DNA from: Rhyacichthys aspro
Taxonomy: Eukaryota > Chordata > Actinopteri > Gobiiformes > Rhyacichthyidae
Length of the DNA stretch: 64,000 nucleotides
Direction: 5' to 3'
NCBI GenBank assembly: GCA_036850595.1
Contig: CM072159.1
Span: forward strand, 8,889,016-8,953,015
The number at the start of each line of letters is the position of its first letter. Within the stretch, counting starts at the first letter, position 1. A program made the translations under genes and the position numbers. This document shows positions 24,301-32,600 of the stretch, one piece after another. The notes below the pieces were generated by a model. It did no database searches. It was given only the letters and a program-made list of their open reading frames with translations, and was not told where the DNA came from.

Positions 24301-26621
24301 GGTCCTCATCCTTTCAACAAGACTGAAAAAAAAATCAGGGAGACTTATTTTCCTTGGCAAGTAAATATTGAAAGATAACATTGGGCCACTGTATGTATGT
24401 TATTATACATTTATGTTATTAAATATTTTATAACATTTTCAAAGCAGTGCTGCGTAACTTTTAGCCAGCAGAGGGCGCCGATCCCTCTCCGTGCAGCCTC
24501 ACTATCAGCAGCTGCCATCTTTGTTTACAAGTTTGGAAGAAAAAACATGTTCCCCAAAACGGTTGGGTCATTTTTGTGTATTTTGTACAAATACGACTCT
24601 GCTAGGGTCCAGTGTATTGGCCGATTTCTGCTTTATTTGAGCCACAAAGTGTCACTCACTAATCTCTTGCAATGAGACACATCCCAGGTATGGGAAAGTG
24701 TGCGCTCACACTTAGGGTCTGCTTCATTAGTTCACACCAAAATAGCAAACATTCCCTTTAGTTTGGTCTGTCAGCAAAAAGCCCTGGTCCACTGAGCGTT
24801 CACAGCACAACAAAGATGCCTTTTTTAAGAAACTTACTAGATGGTGCTGTTAGCCCAAATGCTAACAAGGCATTTTACCATTGCATTTTACCTGCCTCAG
24901 TGCTTTTTGTTTGCCCTTTGCCCAGGATTTTATTTGGATAATACTATTTTGGTTTGGGGTTTTTGTCTGCTCTTGGGGAAACTAAACTTTACCTCATGTT
25001 TTAATTGCCAATTTATGACGCTTAGGTTTGGGCTCGTCTGCGGTCCGCTTGGCATTCACATTTTAATTGAACCACACCAGGGTCCACTTGGAAGCGCTCC
25101 GAGACCTCTGTTTTGAAGGGGTCTTGGCGCGCGTGTTTGGTGAGCACTGAGGTTCATATGTAGCATTCACATTCATCCAAGTGAACGGCACCAAGCACAG
25201 CAAGTGTAAACGTACCCTTACATGAGGTTTCTGTCCAGCCGAGGGTACTGTGAGATGAAATGAAACGATTTTGAAATTAGATATTGTTGGGCTTAAAGTT
25301 ATGCTACTCTAAAATGTTTTTAATTTATTTAATTTAATTTTAGCCATTGTAGACTGACAGGAAACAGGGTGAGAGAAAAGGGAATTGACCCAAGCCAGAA
25401 TCAGTGAGGGGCCGTGTGGGACTTAATTCAGAATATCCTTCCCCATAGTAATCAACCCCAGGTCTCTCAAGTATGCAGTATGCACTCTACCAGGTGAATC
25501 ACTGAGGTGCCCCTAAATGTGTATTCATATATAACTGTGATACTTAGGATATTTAAGTGCTACAATTGGGGGTTTTAGTTGGATGGTCACCTTTTATCCT
25601 AACCCTCACTTTCAGCAAGTTGACCCTCAGGCCCACTTATTTTTAAGCCCATGTTTTTCAAAGCTTGGGTCAGAGATGAATTCTAATCATTTCTACTGAC
25701 GGGAGACATCTTAAAATATGTTCAAATGTTGTCATTGCACGTTGCCAAATTTGGCAATTGTGCAATATATTTTATCATGGAAGCTGAGGGCCATATGTAA
25801 TCTCACCTTGTGCCGTAATTGGCCCCTGGTCTGGACTTTGGACGTGTCTGCTATGGTATATAGAACCAATACGCCTGAGACAGTCATGGTTAATAATAGT
25901 AAGTAGTGTTTTTGAATGAATCTTGTAAATGTCTGGTGAAAAAGAGCAGCACCCACAATAAGCTCCAGGTGGTCGTAATGTTTTGGCTGATGTCCATTTC
26001 ATGAATAACCTTCAACAGATGCAGGAAAAAGAACTCCCCTGGTAACAACATGCTACATTATGACTAAAAATACACCTCACCACAGTCACACCACAAAACT
26101 TTAGACCCGTAACCATGGAAACCAAATACAGAGCGAGGGAGGAAAATTCACCACAAATCTTAGCTTCAACTGGAGGCAGCCACTCCCTCTGACTCTGCTC
26201 CTCTACTGCATGACATCACACTGCATCATGGGAAATGGAGGCGATGCAACTTGTCTCAAACTCAGATCATAAATCCACGAACGAATCTCACAGGTATTTC
26301 ACGTTTAGACTAAATGGACACCAGCTAAAACCATCAACAGCGGTTCAAATCAGAGACGTAGACAGAAATGACACACTGTACCCTCTTGTCCAGGTTCTGC
26401 AGCGCCTCTTTGCCCGTGCTTTCCCGAATCTCCACCTTCCTGGGCTGGGAGATGTCCGTCTGCCGCTCGATCACACGCCCCTCGCTGCGCCCACGTCCCC
26501 GGCACGCGTCCAAGCCCAGTCCCGTGCCCCCTGCTCCGTCCACGGGGCAGAACACGCCGCAGAACTGCCCCTGCCTGGACACAGGGGGGCTGAGGGACGC
26601 CACTTCACCGGAGCGAGACAT
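1303..26621 (-). CDS. dpysl2: CRMP2 long isoform (CRMP2A-type), using the distal first exon
   Basis: Alternative transcript of the same gene. An 80-codon first exon at 26382-26621 replaces the 14 codons of 21348-21389 and splices in phase 0 to the exon at 8880-8968. In mammals the CRMP long isoforms differ only in this N-terminal piece. The exon ends with VEIRESTGKEALQNL, which is the CRMP long-isoform signature just before the SDRLLIKG start of exon 2. Usage is inferred from homology and the splice phase, not from transcript data. Confidence 0.8.
1557..1736 (-). CDS. dpysl2: dpysl2 exon 12
   Basis: 180 bp, phase 0 at both ends, residues 429-488. Reads TVEYNIFEG, then PLVVISQGKIVLEEGTLHV and YIPRKPFPDNVYKRIKARSR. 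Acceptor ACAG above 1736 and donor GTACGC below 1557. Confidence 0.95.
1737..3413 (-). other. dpysl2 intron 12
   Basis: AT-rich intron. Apart from short homopolymer runs, nothing coding or repeated was recognised. Confidence 0.6.
3414..3584 (-). CDS. dpysl2: dpysl2 exon 11
   Basis: 171 bp, phase 0 at both ends, residues 372-428. Reads [20 protein letters not shown], then IFNLYPRKGRIAVGSDADLV and ISAKSHNS. It is among the most conserved blocks of the family. Acceptor TTCAG and donor GTACCA. Confidence 0.96.
3663..3804 (-). CDS. dpysl2: dpysl2 exon 10
   Basis: 142 bp, residues 324 (split) to 371. Reads CGDLQVTGSAHCPFNTAQ, then RAVGKDDFSLIPEG and EERMSIIWDKCV. It carries more substitutions than neighbouring exons: PF for TF, a VIG triplet for TNG, and KCV for KAV. 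Acceptor ACAG and donor GTATGT. Only 78 bp of intron lies on each side. Confidence 0.95.
3883..4039 (-). CDS. dpysl2: dpysl2 exon 9
   Basis: 157 bp, residues 272-324 with split codons at both ends. Reads [20 protein letters not shown], then SKNWAKAAAYVTSPPLSPDP and LNSLLSC. Acceptor TTTAG and donor GTATGA. Confidence 0.96.
4338..4458 (-). CDS. dpysl2: dpysl2 exon 8
   Basis: 121 bp, residues 232-272. Reads VEAEAVNRSVTVANQTNCPL, then YVTKVMSKSAADVIAQARKK. Acceptor CCAG and donor GTGAAG. Confidence 0.96.
4459..6254 (-). other. dpysl2 introns 7 and 6 around the 69-bp exon 7
   Basis: Two AT-rich introns of about 0.8 and 0.9 kb flank exon 7. The only recognisable element is an antisense repeat fragment near 5739-5800 (gtcctgttaaataaaggc). 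Confidence 0.6.
5265..5333 (-). CDS. dpysl2: dpysl2 exon 7
   Basis: 69 bp, phase 0, residues 209-231. Reads EQRRILSQGITGPEGHVLSR followed by PEE. Acceptor TTCAG and donor GTAAGA. Confidence 0.95.
6255..6335 (-). CDS. dpysl2: dpysl2 exon 6
   Basis: 81 bp, phase 0, residues 182-208. Reads VYEVFSVIRDLGAIAQVHAE followed by NGDIVAE. The HAEN segment lies where active dihydropyrimidinases carry a metal ligand. Acceptor GCAG and donor GTAGGA. Confidence 0.95.
6694..6755 (-). CDS. dpysl2: dpysl2 exon 5
   Basis: 62 bp, too short to stand out as an open frame. Residues 161 (split) to 181. Reads GVNSFLVYLVYKDLFQLTDS followed by Q. It differs from the mammalian MAFKDRFQ stretch but keeps frame and the 62-bp family length. 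Acceptor GTCAG and donor GTAAGG. Confidence 0.93.
6972..7136 (-). CDS. dpysl2: dpysl2 exon 4
   Basis: 165 bp, residues 106-161 with split ends. Reads DHVVPEPGASLITAFEQWRE, then WADSKSCCDYSLHMDITEWH and EEMESLVKDHG. Acceptor ACAG and donor GTAGGA. Confidence 0.96.
7137..8372 (-). other. dpysl2 intron 3
   Basis: 1.24 kb. It contains a retroposon-tail pattern: ttttgatccacaggggaaat at about 7263, and cttcgggattaataaagtat followed by a TCTA microsatellite at about 7450-7503. The rest shows nothing recognised. Confidence 0.6.
7449..7503 (+). repeat. Non-LTR retroposon 3' tail plus (TCTA)n microsatellite
   Basis: The string ccttcgggattaataaagta, followed by about eight TCTA units, is the usual 3' end of a common fish non-LTR repeat, in which the microsatellite grows from the tail. 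A reverse-orientation relative is at 37278-37540. Confidence 0.65.
8373..8557 (-). CDS. dpysl2: dpysl2 exon 3
   Basis: 185 bp, residues 44-106 with split ends. Reads QIGENLIVPGGVKTIDAHGR, then GGIDVHTRFQMPDRGMTSAD and ALAGGTTMI. The catalytic family has a metal-binding HxH pair near GGIDVHTH. Here the second position is Arg, as in other CRMPs, which fits a non-enzymatic protein. Acceptor TTCAG and donor GTGAGT. Confidence 0.96.
8880..8968 (-). CDS. dpysl2: dpysl2 exon 2 (first common exon)
   Basis: 89 bp, residues 15 to 44 (split). Reads SDRLLIKGAKIVNDDQSFCA followed by DIYMEDGVIK. It starts in phase 0, so it can join either alternative first exon. Acceptor TTTCAG and donor GTAAGT. Confidence 0.96.
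9535..9602 (+). repeat. Degenerate ACTAAACCAGG minisatellite, small locus
   Basis: About five imperfect units of 11-13 bp built on (g)actaaaccagg and its variants (gaactaaaccatg, aactaaacctg). It is the same motif as the larger array at 19675-19945. Confidence 0.65.
11466..11485 (+). repeat. (GAT)n microsatellite
   Basis: Six to seven ATG/GAT units in a row inside dpysl2 intron 1. Confidence 0.7.
13028..13463. repeat. Perfect long inverted repeat (174-bp arms) around a TA microsatellite
   Basis: Left arm 13028-13201 and right arm 13290-13463 are exact reverse complements when compared block by block, with no mismatch found over 174 bp. Between them lie a 24-bp left-only segment (13202-13225) and a second perfect palindrome, 13226-13293: GGAGCTGATCA, then 46 bp of (TA)n, then TGATCAGCTCC. 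The 24-bp segment is bounded by GGAG on both sides (13198-13201 and 13226-13229). The right arm ends at a second TA run. As RNA within dpysl2 pre-mRNA it would form a long duplex hairpin. Confidence 0.95.
13236..13283 (+). repeat. (TA)n microsatellite at palindrome centre
   Basis: An uninterrupted alternating TA run of nearly 48 bp, forming the loop-proximal core of the inverted repeat. Confidence 0.95.
13462..13490 (+). repeat. (TA)n microsatellite at right end of palindrome
   Basis: Alternating TA run abutting the outer end of the right arm. No matching run precedes the left arm. Confidence 0.9.
14165..14447 (+). mobile_element. Degenerate hAT-like non-autonomous DNA transposon
   Basis: Begins near acagtagggttgtgccgat and ends near gctcgttcgtgaacaacaca followed by tcacta. 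Both resemble end motifs of common fish hAT-derived repeats. No transposase frame is present. The family call is from pattern memory and the ends are approximate. Confidence 0.45.
16497..16559 (+). repeat. (TA)n microsatellite
   Basis: About 63 bp of alternating TA with one C interruption at 16535, in dpysl2 intron 1. Confidence 0.95.
17738..17812 (+). repeat. L2/RTE-type LINE 3'-tail fragment
   Basis: The pattern gggttgcgtcagggcatcca, gcgtaaaaacattgccaa and catgcggatcattccactg matches a very common fish LINE 3' segment. A weaker relative is at 52697-52765. Confidence 0.6.
19675..19945 (+). repeat. Degenerate ACTAAACCAGG/TCTAAACCAGG minisatellite
   Basis: About 270 bp of alternating imperfect units such as ggtctaaaccaggactaa, ggtctaaacctggactg and ggtctaaactagggctg. 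The basic unit is 11-12 bp, in a dimeric arrangement (actaaaccagg / tctaaacctgg). Confidence 0.75.
21348..21389 (-). CDS. dpysl2: dpysl2 exon 1, short (ubiquitous) isoform start
   Basis: 42 coding bases: MSGYQGKKNIPRIT, then donor GTGAGT. Mammalian CRMP2 begins MSYQGKKNIPRIT, so one Gly is added, which explains the +1 residue offset seen in the tail. The ATG has a purine (G) at -3. No in-frame ATG was found upstream in the GC-rich leader; the open frame to about 21596 begins with a TTG, not an ATG. Confidence 0.95.
21390..21720 (-). promoter_or_regulatory. dpysl2: Short-isoform dpysl2 5' UTR and CpG-rich promoter
   Basis: GC-rich, CpG-containing block directly upstream of the MSGYQ start, including a CGG/GCC-rich stretch at about 21531-21548. 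It holds a palindromic NRF-1-type site, GCGCATGCGC, at 21669-21678 (GGCGCATGCGCA in context). No TATA box is evident, as expected for a CpG-type promoter. The transcription start is not determined. Confidence 0.6.
24445..24680 (+). repeat. Dispersed repeat family A, copy 1, carrying a CTCF-like core
   Basis: Aligns by eye with 39800-40095 in the same orientation. Shared blocks include tgcgtaacttttagccagca, caagtttggaagaaa, tattttgtaca, aaatacgactctgctagg and cactcac-taatctcttgc. Copy 2 has about 50 extra bases in the middle. No coding capacity or clear terminal repeats were seen. Confidence 0.75.
24465..24479 (+). promoter_or_regulatory. CTCF-type motif CCAGCAGAGGGCGCC
   Basis: Fits the vertebrate CTCF core CCASYAGRKGGCRS at every position. 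It lies inside repeat family A and between the alternative first exons of dpysl2. Occupancy is unknown. Confidence 0.5.
24700..25215 (+). repeat. Putative non-autonomous DNA-transposon relic
   Basis: Rich in ttcacac/gtgtgaac-type strings and ccgcttggcattcacattt-like text typical of fish MITEs with end motifs around TTCACACT. Similar starts occur at 16660 and 63195. The ends are approximate and no terminal pair was confirmed. Confidence 0.35.
25320..25510 (+). repeat. SINE-like dispersed repeat (related to 1086-1215)
   Basis: Contains gactgacaggaaacagggtg and, further on, aatcaaccccaggtctctca. The order of blocks matches the fragment at 1086-1215. Confidence 0.5.
25955..25992 (+). repeat. DNA-transposon end fragment
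   Basis: The string aggtggtcgtaatgttttgg followed by ctgatgtcc resembles the ggtggtcataatgttatggc-type end motif common in fish repeats. Only a short remnant remains. Confidence 0.45.
26382..26621 (-). CDS. dpysl2: dpysl2 alternative first exon (CRMP2A-type N-terminus)
   Basis: 80 codons ending in phase 0 at donor GTACAG. It starts MSRSGEV, carries FCGVFCPVD (family FCGMFCPVE) around residues 20-28, then a Gly/Arg-rich stretch, and ends VEIRESTGKEALQNLDKR. The chosen ATG has A at -3. The frame stays open further upstream, so a more distal start cannot be excluded. As chosen it is shorter than the mammalian long N-terminus (about 120 residues), with the middle region reduced. Confidence 0.82.
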
Positions 26622-27130
26622 GCTGCTGTTGATCCAAGAGGCTGGGGGAGACGTGGAGCGATGCGTTTGGTGTGGTGGTGTGTGGTTTGGCGTGCGTCCT
26701 GTGCGTCTTCTCCGTGGACAGACACCGCCTTTGTTCGGTCTGCGCGAAGGGAGAGATGCTGCACTAAAACCCACACAAGAAAGGAAGAAGAAATTACGCA
26801 CTGGCCAAGACACTTTGCCGAGTCATGGAAGCAATACGCGCACGTTATGCTGAGTAATACGTAAGAATCTGACGCTAGAAACGAGACTAAATAGAGTAGG
26901 AATTGAGATTTACCTGAAGGATGTGTCGCTGTGCGTAAAGTGATGGAGCTGGTGCCGGAAACGGTCCAAACTCGACTCGTGTTAGCGCATCAGATGGCAC
27001 GGAGTTGGCAGAGAGCGTGTAATCTAATCTAATGAAGGGTGAGATCATGTAGCAGCAGCAGGGAGACTGTAGTCGGTGTCAGGGCGTTGGAGTCGGAAGT
27101 TTGAGTGGAGTGAACGTAGAGGCTGAGGTC
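26622..27130 (-). promoter_or_regulatory. dpysl2: Probable 5' UTR/promoter region of the long dpysl2 isoform
   Basis: Moderately GC-rich sequence immediately upstream of the CRMP2A-type ATG. The reading frame continues open to about 26813 without a better start. No TATA box or initiator was identified with confidence. Confidence 0.35.
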
Positions 27131-28739
27131 GGAGCAGCACCAACCGTGGACTGGCCCCGTCCAATTGCTTTTTGGCCCCAGTGTTGATGTTTCAGAGGCA
27201 GTTCATTGTGAGCTAGCTTTGGACTGAAGAAGACATGTGCTGTTCCAAAAGTCTAGTGTGTGTCTGAACTGAAATGACACATGGACAAGTGGACAGATTA
27301 TAAAGACAACCGTTAAGGCTGCAGATCTATAATGACAAAACATGCCACATTATGCCTGTTTCTGAAACAAAATGCCCCTAAAACTGGTGTTCCACTAATA
27401 TTATGTATATAGACTTTTTTGCAAGTAGTGTAATATTTTTTATATGTCTTCAAGTGCAGTCTTTCCCAAACCTTTTTTTCCAGGGGACCCAAATTTCAAA
27501 ATGACCACCTCCACAACCTCACTTCTGACTTTATGTTCAATAGAGCATCTTTGTTTTTCACTTTACACTCATTTTGCCCCTTTTTATGGTGCCTTGTTGT
27601 CTGTCTGTCAAAGGACATGTGCCACCTATTCTTTATTAAAGTCACAGGCATGTACAAATATGCAAAGGAAACTGTATGGCCCAATGTACATAAACCTACA
27701 GAGACTCTCCCAACCCACTGTTTGAGTTCAGCTGACCCAGGACCACTGCAGAGAGAGCAGCAGAGTGCATTCACTTTTGATTAAAAAGGGCACAACTTCT
27801 GTCAAACTTTGAATCTGTTTAACTGAGAGTGCAAACATTAGAAATGAAGAGCAATAGAACAATACATTTTTCAAAGAACTAGGCCCAGTTCTTCCAACAT
27901 TCACTCACTTATTTGTTTGTTAGCATTTAATTCAAGTTTGGAAGTGCTACTCCGGTGATTAAAAGTAGCATGATACAAGCCAAAATAAGATACCGTCCAA
28001 AATAAATATATAGGATCTGTGTCTTATAGAGTTGCTTAAATACCCATTTAATGAGCATGACAACATGTATCTATTTCTCTGCAAACCTACACACCTATCT
28101 TTAAACACAGAACCTATTGTGACATTAGTCCATAGAAAGAAGCCTGACTGATTAACCAACTGTAAAACTGACAGAAGTCTCGATAAAACCCTGCAAACGT
28201 TCTCATATAACATACCCTGTGATGGATCACTGTTGATCATGAAACCTCCTCTTTCCCAGTCAGCTCATGCTGCCATTGATCTCCTGTGGGAAATATGGAG
28301 GGTTTCTCAGCAGCCGATCACATTTAGAAACTGCTGAGTCATGACAAACAGACACACAGTTTACACAGCAGGCTGACACAGCACATGAACATCTGAAATG
28401 TATTTGAACATGAGAGCAGTAGCATTTTGTAACTGAGTGCATCTTACACATGTGAAAGTAAAATTCCAGTGATTTTTTCCTTTTTTGATTCAGCACTTCA
28501 GTCTCTCTCCAGTGAGCTCTAAATCTCTGTTTTATCCAGGAATCGATTATTTCTGCTGGAGTGGGGCTTTACACTCTGCACACTTGACAGTTTGAATCTC
28601 AGGCCCTACTTTGGATTCAGAAACTCTCTCACACTCTTTACCATAAGACGCAGCCTCTTAGAGCTGAGTTAGAGACAGTAGGACACATTTCTATCACACG
28701 TTTTTCAGAAAGTGGTCAATCATTCTTTCATTTTCTTTT

Positions 28740-28985
28740 GCTTGTAGCTCTGACTGGAGTCTATCCCAGATGCTTGGGGCCTGAGGCGGGGTACAACTTG
28801 AACAATGGCCAGTTAATCTCAAGGTTATCACATGAAGACTGCCATTCACTCTCACATTCATTCACAAGAGACATTCAGATTGACCAATCCACCTGAAGAA
28901 GTCAAGAGGGTAGTATTTACCTGGAGAAAATCAACAGTAATACACAAAGAACGTGCACAATCCACACAGAAAGGCTGAAATTATT
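28740..28985 (+). repeat. L2/Maui-type LINE 3' region, degenerate
   Basis: Block order matches the common fish element: ggagtctatcccagatgc, gaggcggggtacaactt, ccattcactctcacattc, attcagattgaccaatccac, cctggagaaaatcaac, and ccacacagaaaggct. About a quarter of positions look changed, so it is an old copy. Confidence 0.75.
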
Positions 28986-29049
28986 TGATTGGGAGGGAAA
29001 AGGCTGCATTTGTACAGAAAAGTCCAATTTACATCACTTTTTTGTGGTT

Positions 29050-29420
29050 GTTCAATCAAACTTTATTTAAAAAGCACTTTACAACATAGTAAAAAGAAGA
29101 CCAAAGTGCCATCCATTCATCTTCTTCCTCTTATTTAGGGCTGGGTCGTGGGGGCAGCAGTCTAAGCAGACACTTCCTCAGGCTCCTTCAGGGGAATACC
29201 GAAGGCGTGTCCTAGGTCTTTTCCAGGGGCCGACCTCCTGTGGGCCCACCACCTGCAGGAAGGACTGTTAATGGGTCGGGCAGTGGTCGAAAGCAGGGGC
29301 CTCGATGACACAGAAACTGGAGACCAAAGTGCTTTAAAACAAGAGAAATAATTGCTGTAGTCCAGAAAGTCCTATGAATAAAAGGATTAAAAAACAAAAA
29401 ACACACAGTAATAAAAGGAT
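29050..29420 (+). repeat. Older dispersed repeat interrupted by a younger retroposon
   Basis: The host piece begins ttcaatcaaactttatttaa followed by aaagcactttacaaca, a frequent fish repeat end. It resumes at 29333 with tttaaaacaagag after the insertion at 29110-29320. Confidence 0.5.
29098..29332 (+). mobile_element. Retroposon insertion (L2-like) with exact 12-bp target-site duplication
   Basis: The identical 12-mer agaccaaagtgc occurs at 29098-29109 and 29321-29332 and brackets a 211-bp insert. The insert opens with catccattcatcttcttcc and ggctgggtcgtgggggcagc, the common fish L2 text. It continues with a second LINE-like block (ggggccgacctcctgtgggc). The TSD length fits target-primed reverse transcription. 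Confidence 0.75.
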
Positions 29421-29574
29421 CCAAAGACTACAAATCTGAAAGTGTCACAGTGTGACAAAAGTGAAGTGATAAAAGCCAGTCTGAAAATGTGAATCTTTTA
29501 CCTGGACTTGAACAGGGCCAGATCTGTAATAACACACCTTTCAACAGGTCACACAGTTCAGGTAGAAACATCTA

Positions 29575-29660
29575 ATGGTAAATGGCATGTATTTAAATAG
29601 CTCTTTTCTGCCTTAAGCACTTAACATCATACTTCCATTCACTCACACATTCACACTGTG
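29575..29660 (+). repeat. Dispersed fish repeat fragment
   Basis: ggtaaatggcatgtatttaa, atagctcttttctgcctta and ttcactcacacattcacac match a widespread fish repeat (GGTAAATGGCATGTATTTGT type). Truncated copy. Confidence 0.6.
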
Positions 29661-32600
29661 GTAAGCTACATATAATTATCACTAGAAACATAAGTAAACA
29701 TAACCAACATTTATGTAACTTTAACTTGTGTACGGAAGATTGTCTGTGATACAAACTGGAAAAACTATGACAATAACATATTAAAGTGTCCATCTTTGCT
29801 GTACTTTATGTCACATGACCAATCAAACATCAGCTAGATTTACACTACAGCCTTTGATGGATTTGTAAAGAGTGTAGTCTGTAAATAAAGATATAATCTT
29901 CCTCTGAGTCTCCGTCAGAGCTGCACACAGATCAAGACTGTGCAGAGTGGGCTCAGACTTACTGTTAAATCCTCACATTAAACAGATAATGGCACAAAGG
30001 ACCATGGGAAGGATTGGAGCAGCCAGTGCAGTTTCCATAACGACGCAGCAGCGAGCAGTTAACGGCGCACTGTCTGCTCCTCCAAAAGGCCGCTGTCATT
30101 GTCTCACACCCCGGCTTGGCTCGCTGTAGAGACTGGACGCTCACAGAAGAGGGATCAGTGTTTCCATGGAGATAAAAACTGAGGCCAGGGACAAAACTGG
30201 CACTTGCAGAGTTTAGACCGGGTTCAGAGGTCAGAGGGTTAAGGTTAGGTCAGGTTTAACACTTTCTCTGGATATTATTTTCTGGGATCTGAGCTGCTTT
30301 TGCATGCTAGTAACAGAAGTTAACAAATCATTTTAATGGACAAAAAAGTCATCTTGCATGCTGATAGAAACAAATGGGAAACACAGATGCTTTTGTTGCA
30401 ATGGTGAGTATCTATTCCTGGTACGATGATGCAAAAAGAACATAAGATTAAACAGGTATGCCCCAAACTGAGCGTGCTCTCTTTTCTGTGCTGGAGGGAG
30501 CAGCAGAAAACTAAACAAACAGCCAGTGGAGAGGGTCAGAGTTAGATAATGAGGGAAAGTTGGCAGTGGTCCTGGTAAACAGTGGACGAGGAGCGGCAGA
30601 GGAAGGAAGGGCAGGGTCCAGTATCTCCTCATGAATGTAGGACACAGGCATCAGGACTGGACTGGACTCTACTCAGTCATAAACAACAACACTAAAAATC
30701 AGCATAAGTCCCTGTTTAACCTAACTGTGCTGCTGTTTGTCCCAAAAAATATCTGCAACTGGCCGTGCCCTCAGTGTTTACAAATTCAAATACCAACGAA
30801 CAAAGTCTTTCCCTTTAAAATGTGATTACATTCTTTAAATCCCTTTTCACCCAAATTCTAATCCTTAAGTGTAATCTAGCTTTAACTTTTAACCAACTTG
30901 GACTGCCTTTTTGAGGTTAATGAATCACATTAGCCTTTCCACAGTTTAACAGAAGGACTGTACCAGGGTCAGAAAGAGAAATACTGTAGCTCTGATGATG
31001 CTGTGACTGTGAGGGATCTGCTCACAGACTGTAGACTGTAGATCTGTTTCAGACTCAACCACTGCAGCTCCTGCCGCTCCAACTCTCTGGTCAAGGTAGT
31101 AACATGTTAGAAACATGGTAGCCACAAGCTGCTAGTTCCAATATTTATGTACCCTGACACTCTATAATGACCCCCAAAACATTTCAATTCATATTTTAAT
31201 TCTAATTCTATGTATATGTTATGTAGGGGACAACTGGGAAGGTTGCAAGGTGGGGTAGTTACAACATTTCTAATAACACCAATAAGAAAAGAGCAAGGAC
31301 ACTTGGTCCATTCCTTCTACAAGAGTTGCACTTCAATGCAACTATTTTTTCAACATCAGAAATGTTGTTACACTATCTCAACTGTACATGTGACGAAATG
31401 TTAAGCCTTATCATTTTAATCAGCATTGTCTTAGCGCTAACTGGGGACACTAGCATGATTCAAAGCTGTGTCAAGCAGGCTTTAACATGGCTGCCAGTGT
31501 AGGGACAGCAACTCTGCCAGGACAATTAATGTTAAAGCTTGCCATAACATAACAGAGCAAAAGCCAAATAATGTATAATGATAATTTTATTAATGAACTT
31601 AAATGAATGTTGAGACCGTCCCCTCATGTGGGGTGACTTTGTCCATTTAAGTCCATATAGTATGTCACAACAGTCTGTATTGTATTGTTTTGTAATGTAT
31701 TCAAAACTATCTCTGAGAAACTAAATGAAACGTAAAACATGTTTCAACTGTCCTCGCTCTCCTGTTGCCAACTGTTGAAGTCTCCTTTAAACTGAACAGA
31801 ACCTAACTCTGATTAGCCCTGATCTAGGTTTAAATTCAGTCTCACAAGTTTCACTAGCTGCTGCCAACTCTGCACCTGATACCCTCCCCACTGTCCCCAC
31901 TGGGGGGTGCTACAGAACCCTGCCTGCAACGCTCTCCAAATCCTGGTGACAGTGAGGAGCCCATCTTCACACAAGGATTTGGGAATTGTACAATAACCCA
32001 ACTCCATTCATTTACAGTTGTTTATAGTAATATTTCTACATCTTTGTACATGGTCTGACGGTGTCTTAAATGGTGCTTAGTTTTCTCTGACACAGTTTAT
32101 GTCGTGTTGCATCAAAAGCAGTTTGCACTGACCTCCTTGTCTGGTCATTAAAGTAAAATGAGCTCATTTGTATCCCTCCACTTCTGGTCTGGATCTGAGT
32201 GCGTTCTGCTGCAGCGGGGGTCTTCTGGAGTAAAAGGGAGTCTCCCCTCTCCTCTGATGGAGCGGCCACCACCCTGTCACCATGGTAACGCTGTCAGCTG
32301 CAGTGGGAGGGGTGGACAGACTCCCCGCGAGCTGATTGGCTGTGAACAGGTGTGCTGATGTCCACGAGGAACAAGTGGGAGGAAGAGGAGGAGGCAGACT
32401 TAGATCTAAACCATACAGACTGTGTTTAGGTAATATCCAAGGTCCTTTTCAAGCACTTTCATGGCCCACTGTAAACCTTTTCCATAAACATAGAAGAAAA
32501 AATATCTTGTAATGTATGTAAATATTGCATTTATTTCTATCGGATGTGAAATAAATACTTTCTTTTTAACCACCAAACCAAACAAATACCTAACAATTTC

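Larger units (their letters stand above)
21721..26381 (-). other. Region between the two dpysl2 first exons
   Basis: Intron 1 of the long isoform and far-upstream DNA of the short isoform. It holds dispersed repeats (24445-24680, 24700-25215, 25320-25510, 25955-25992). No coding exon was recognised. Confidence 0.6.

Noticed and set aside
26235..26864. 209-codon plus-strand open frame, among the longest in the window
   Set aside because: It is the opposite strand of the GC-rich CRMP2A-type exon. It has no domain signature, whereas the minus strand matches the CRMP family and splices correctly.
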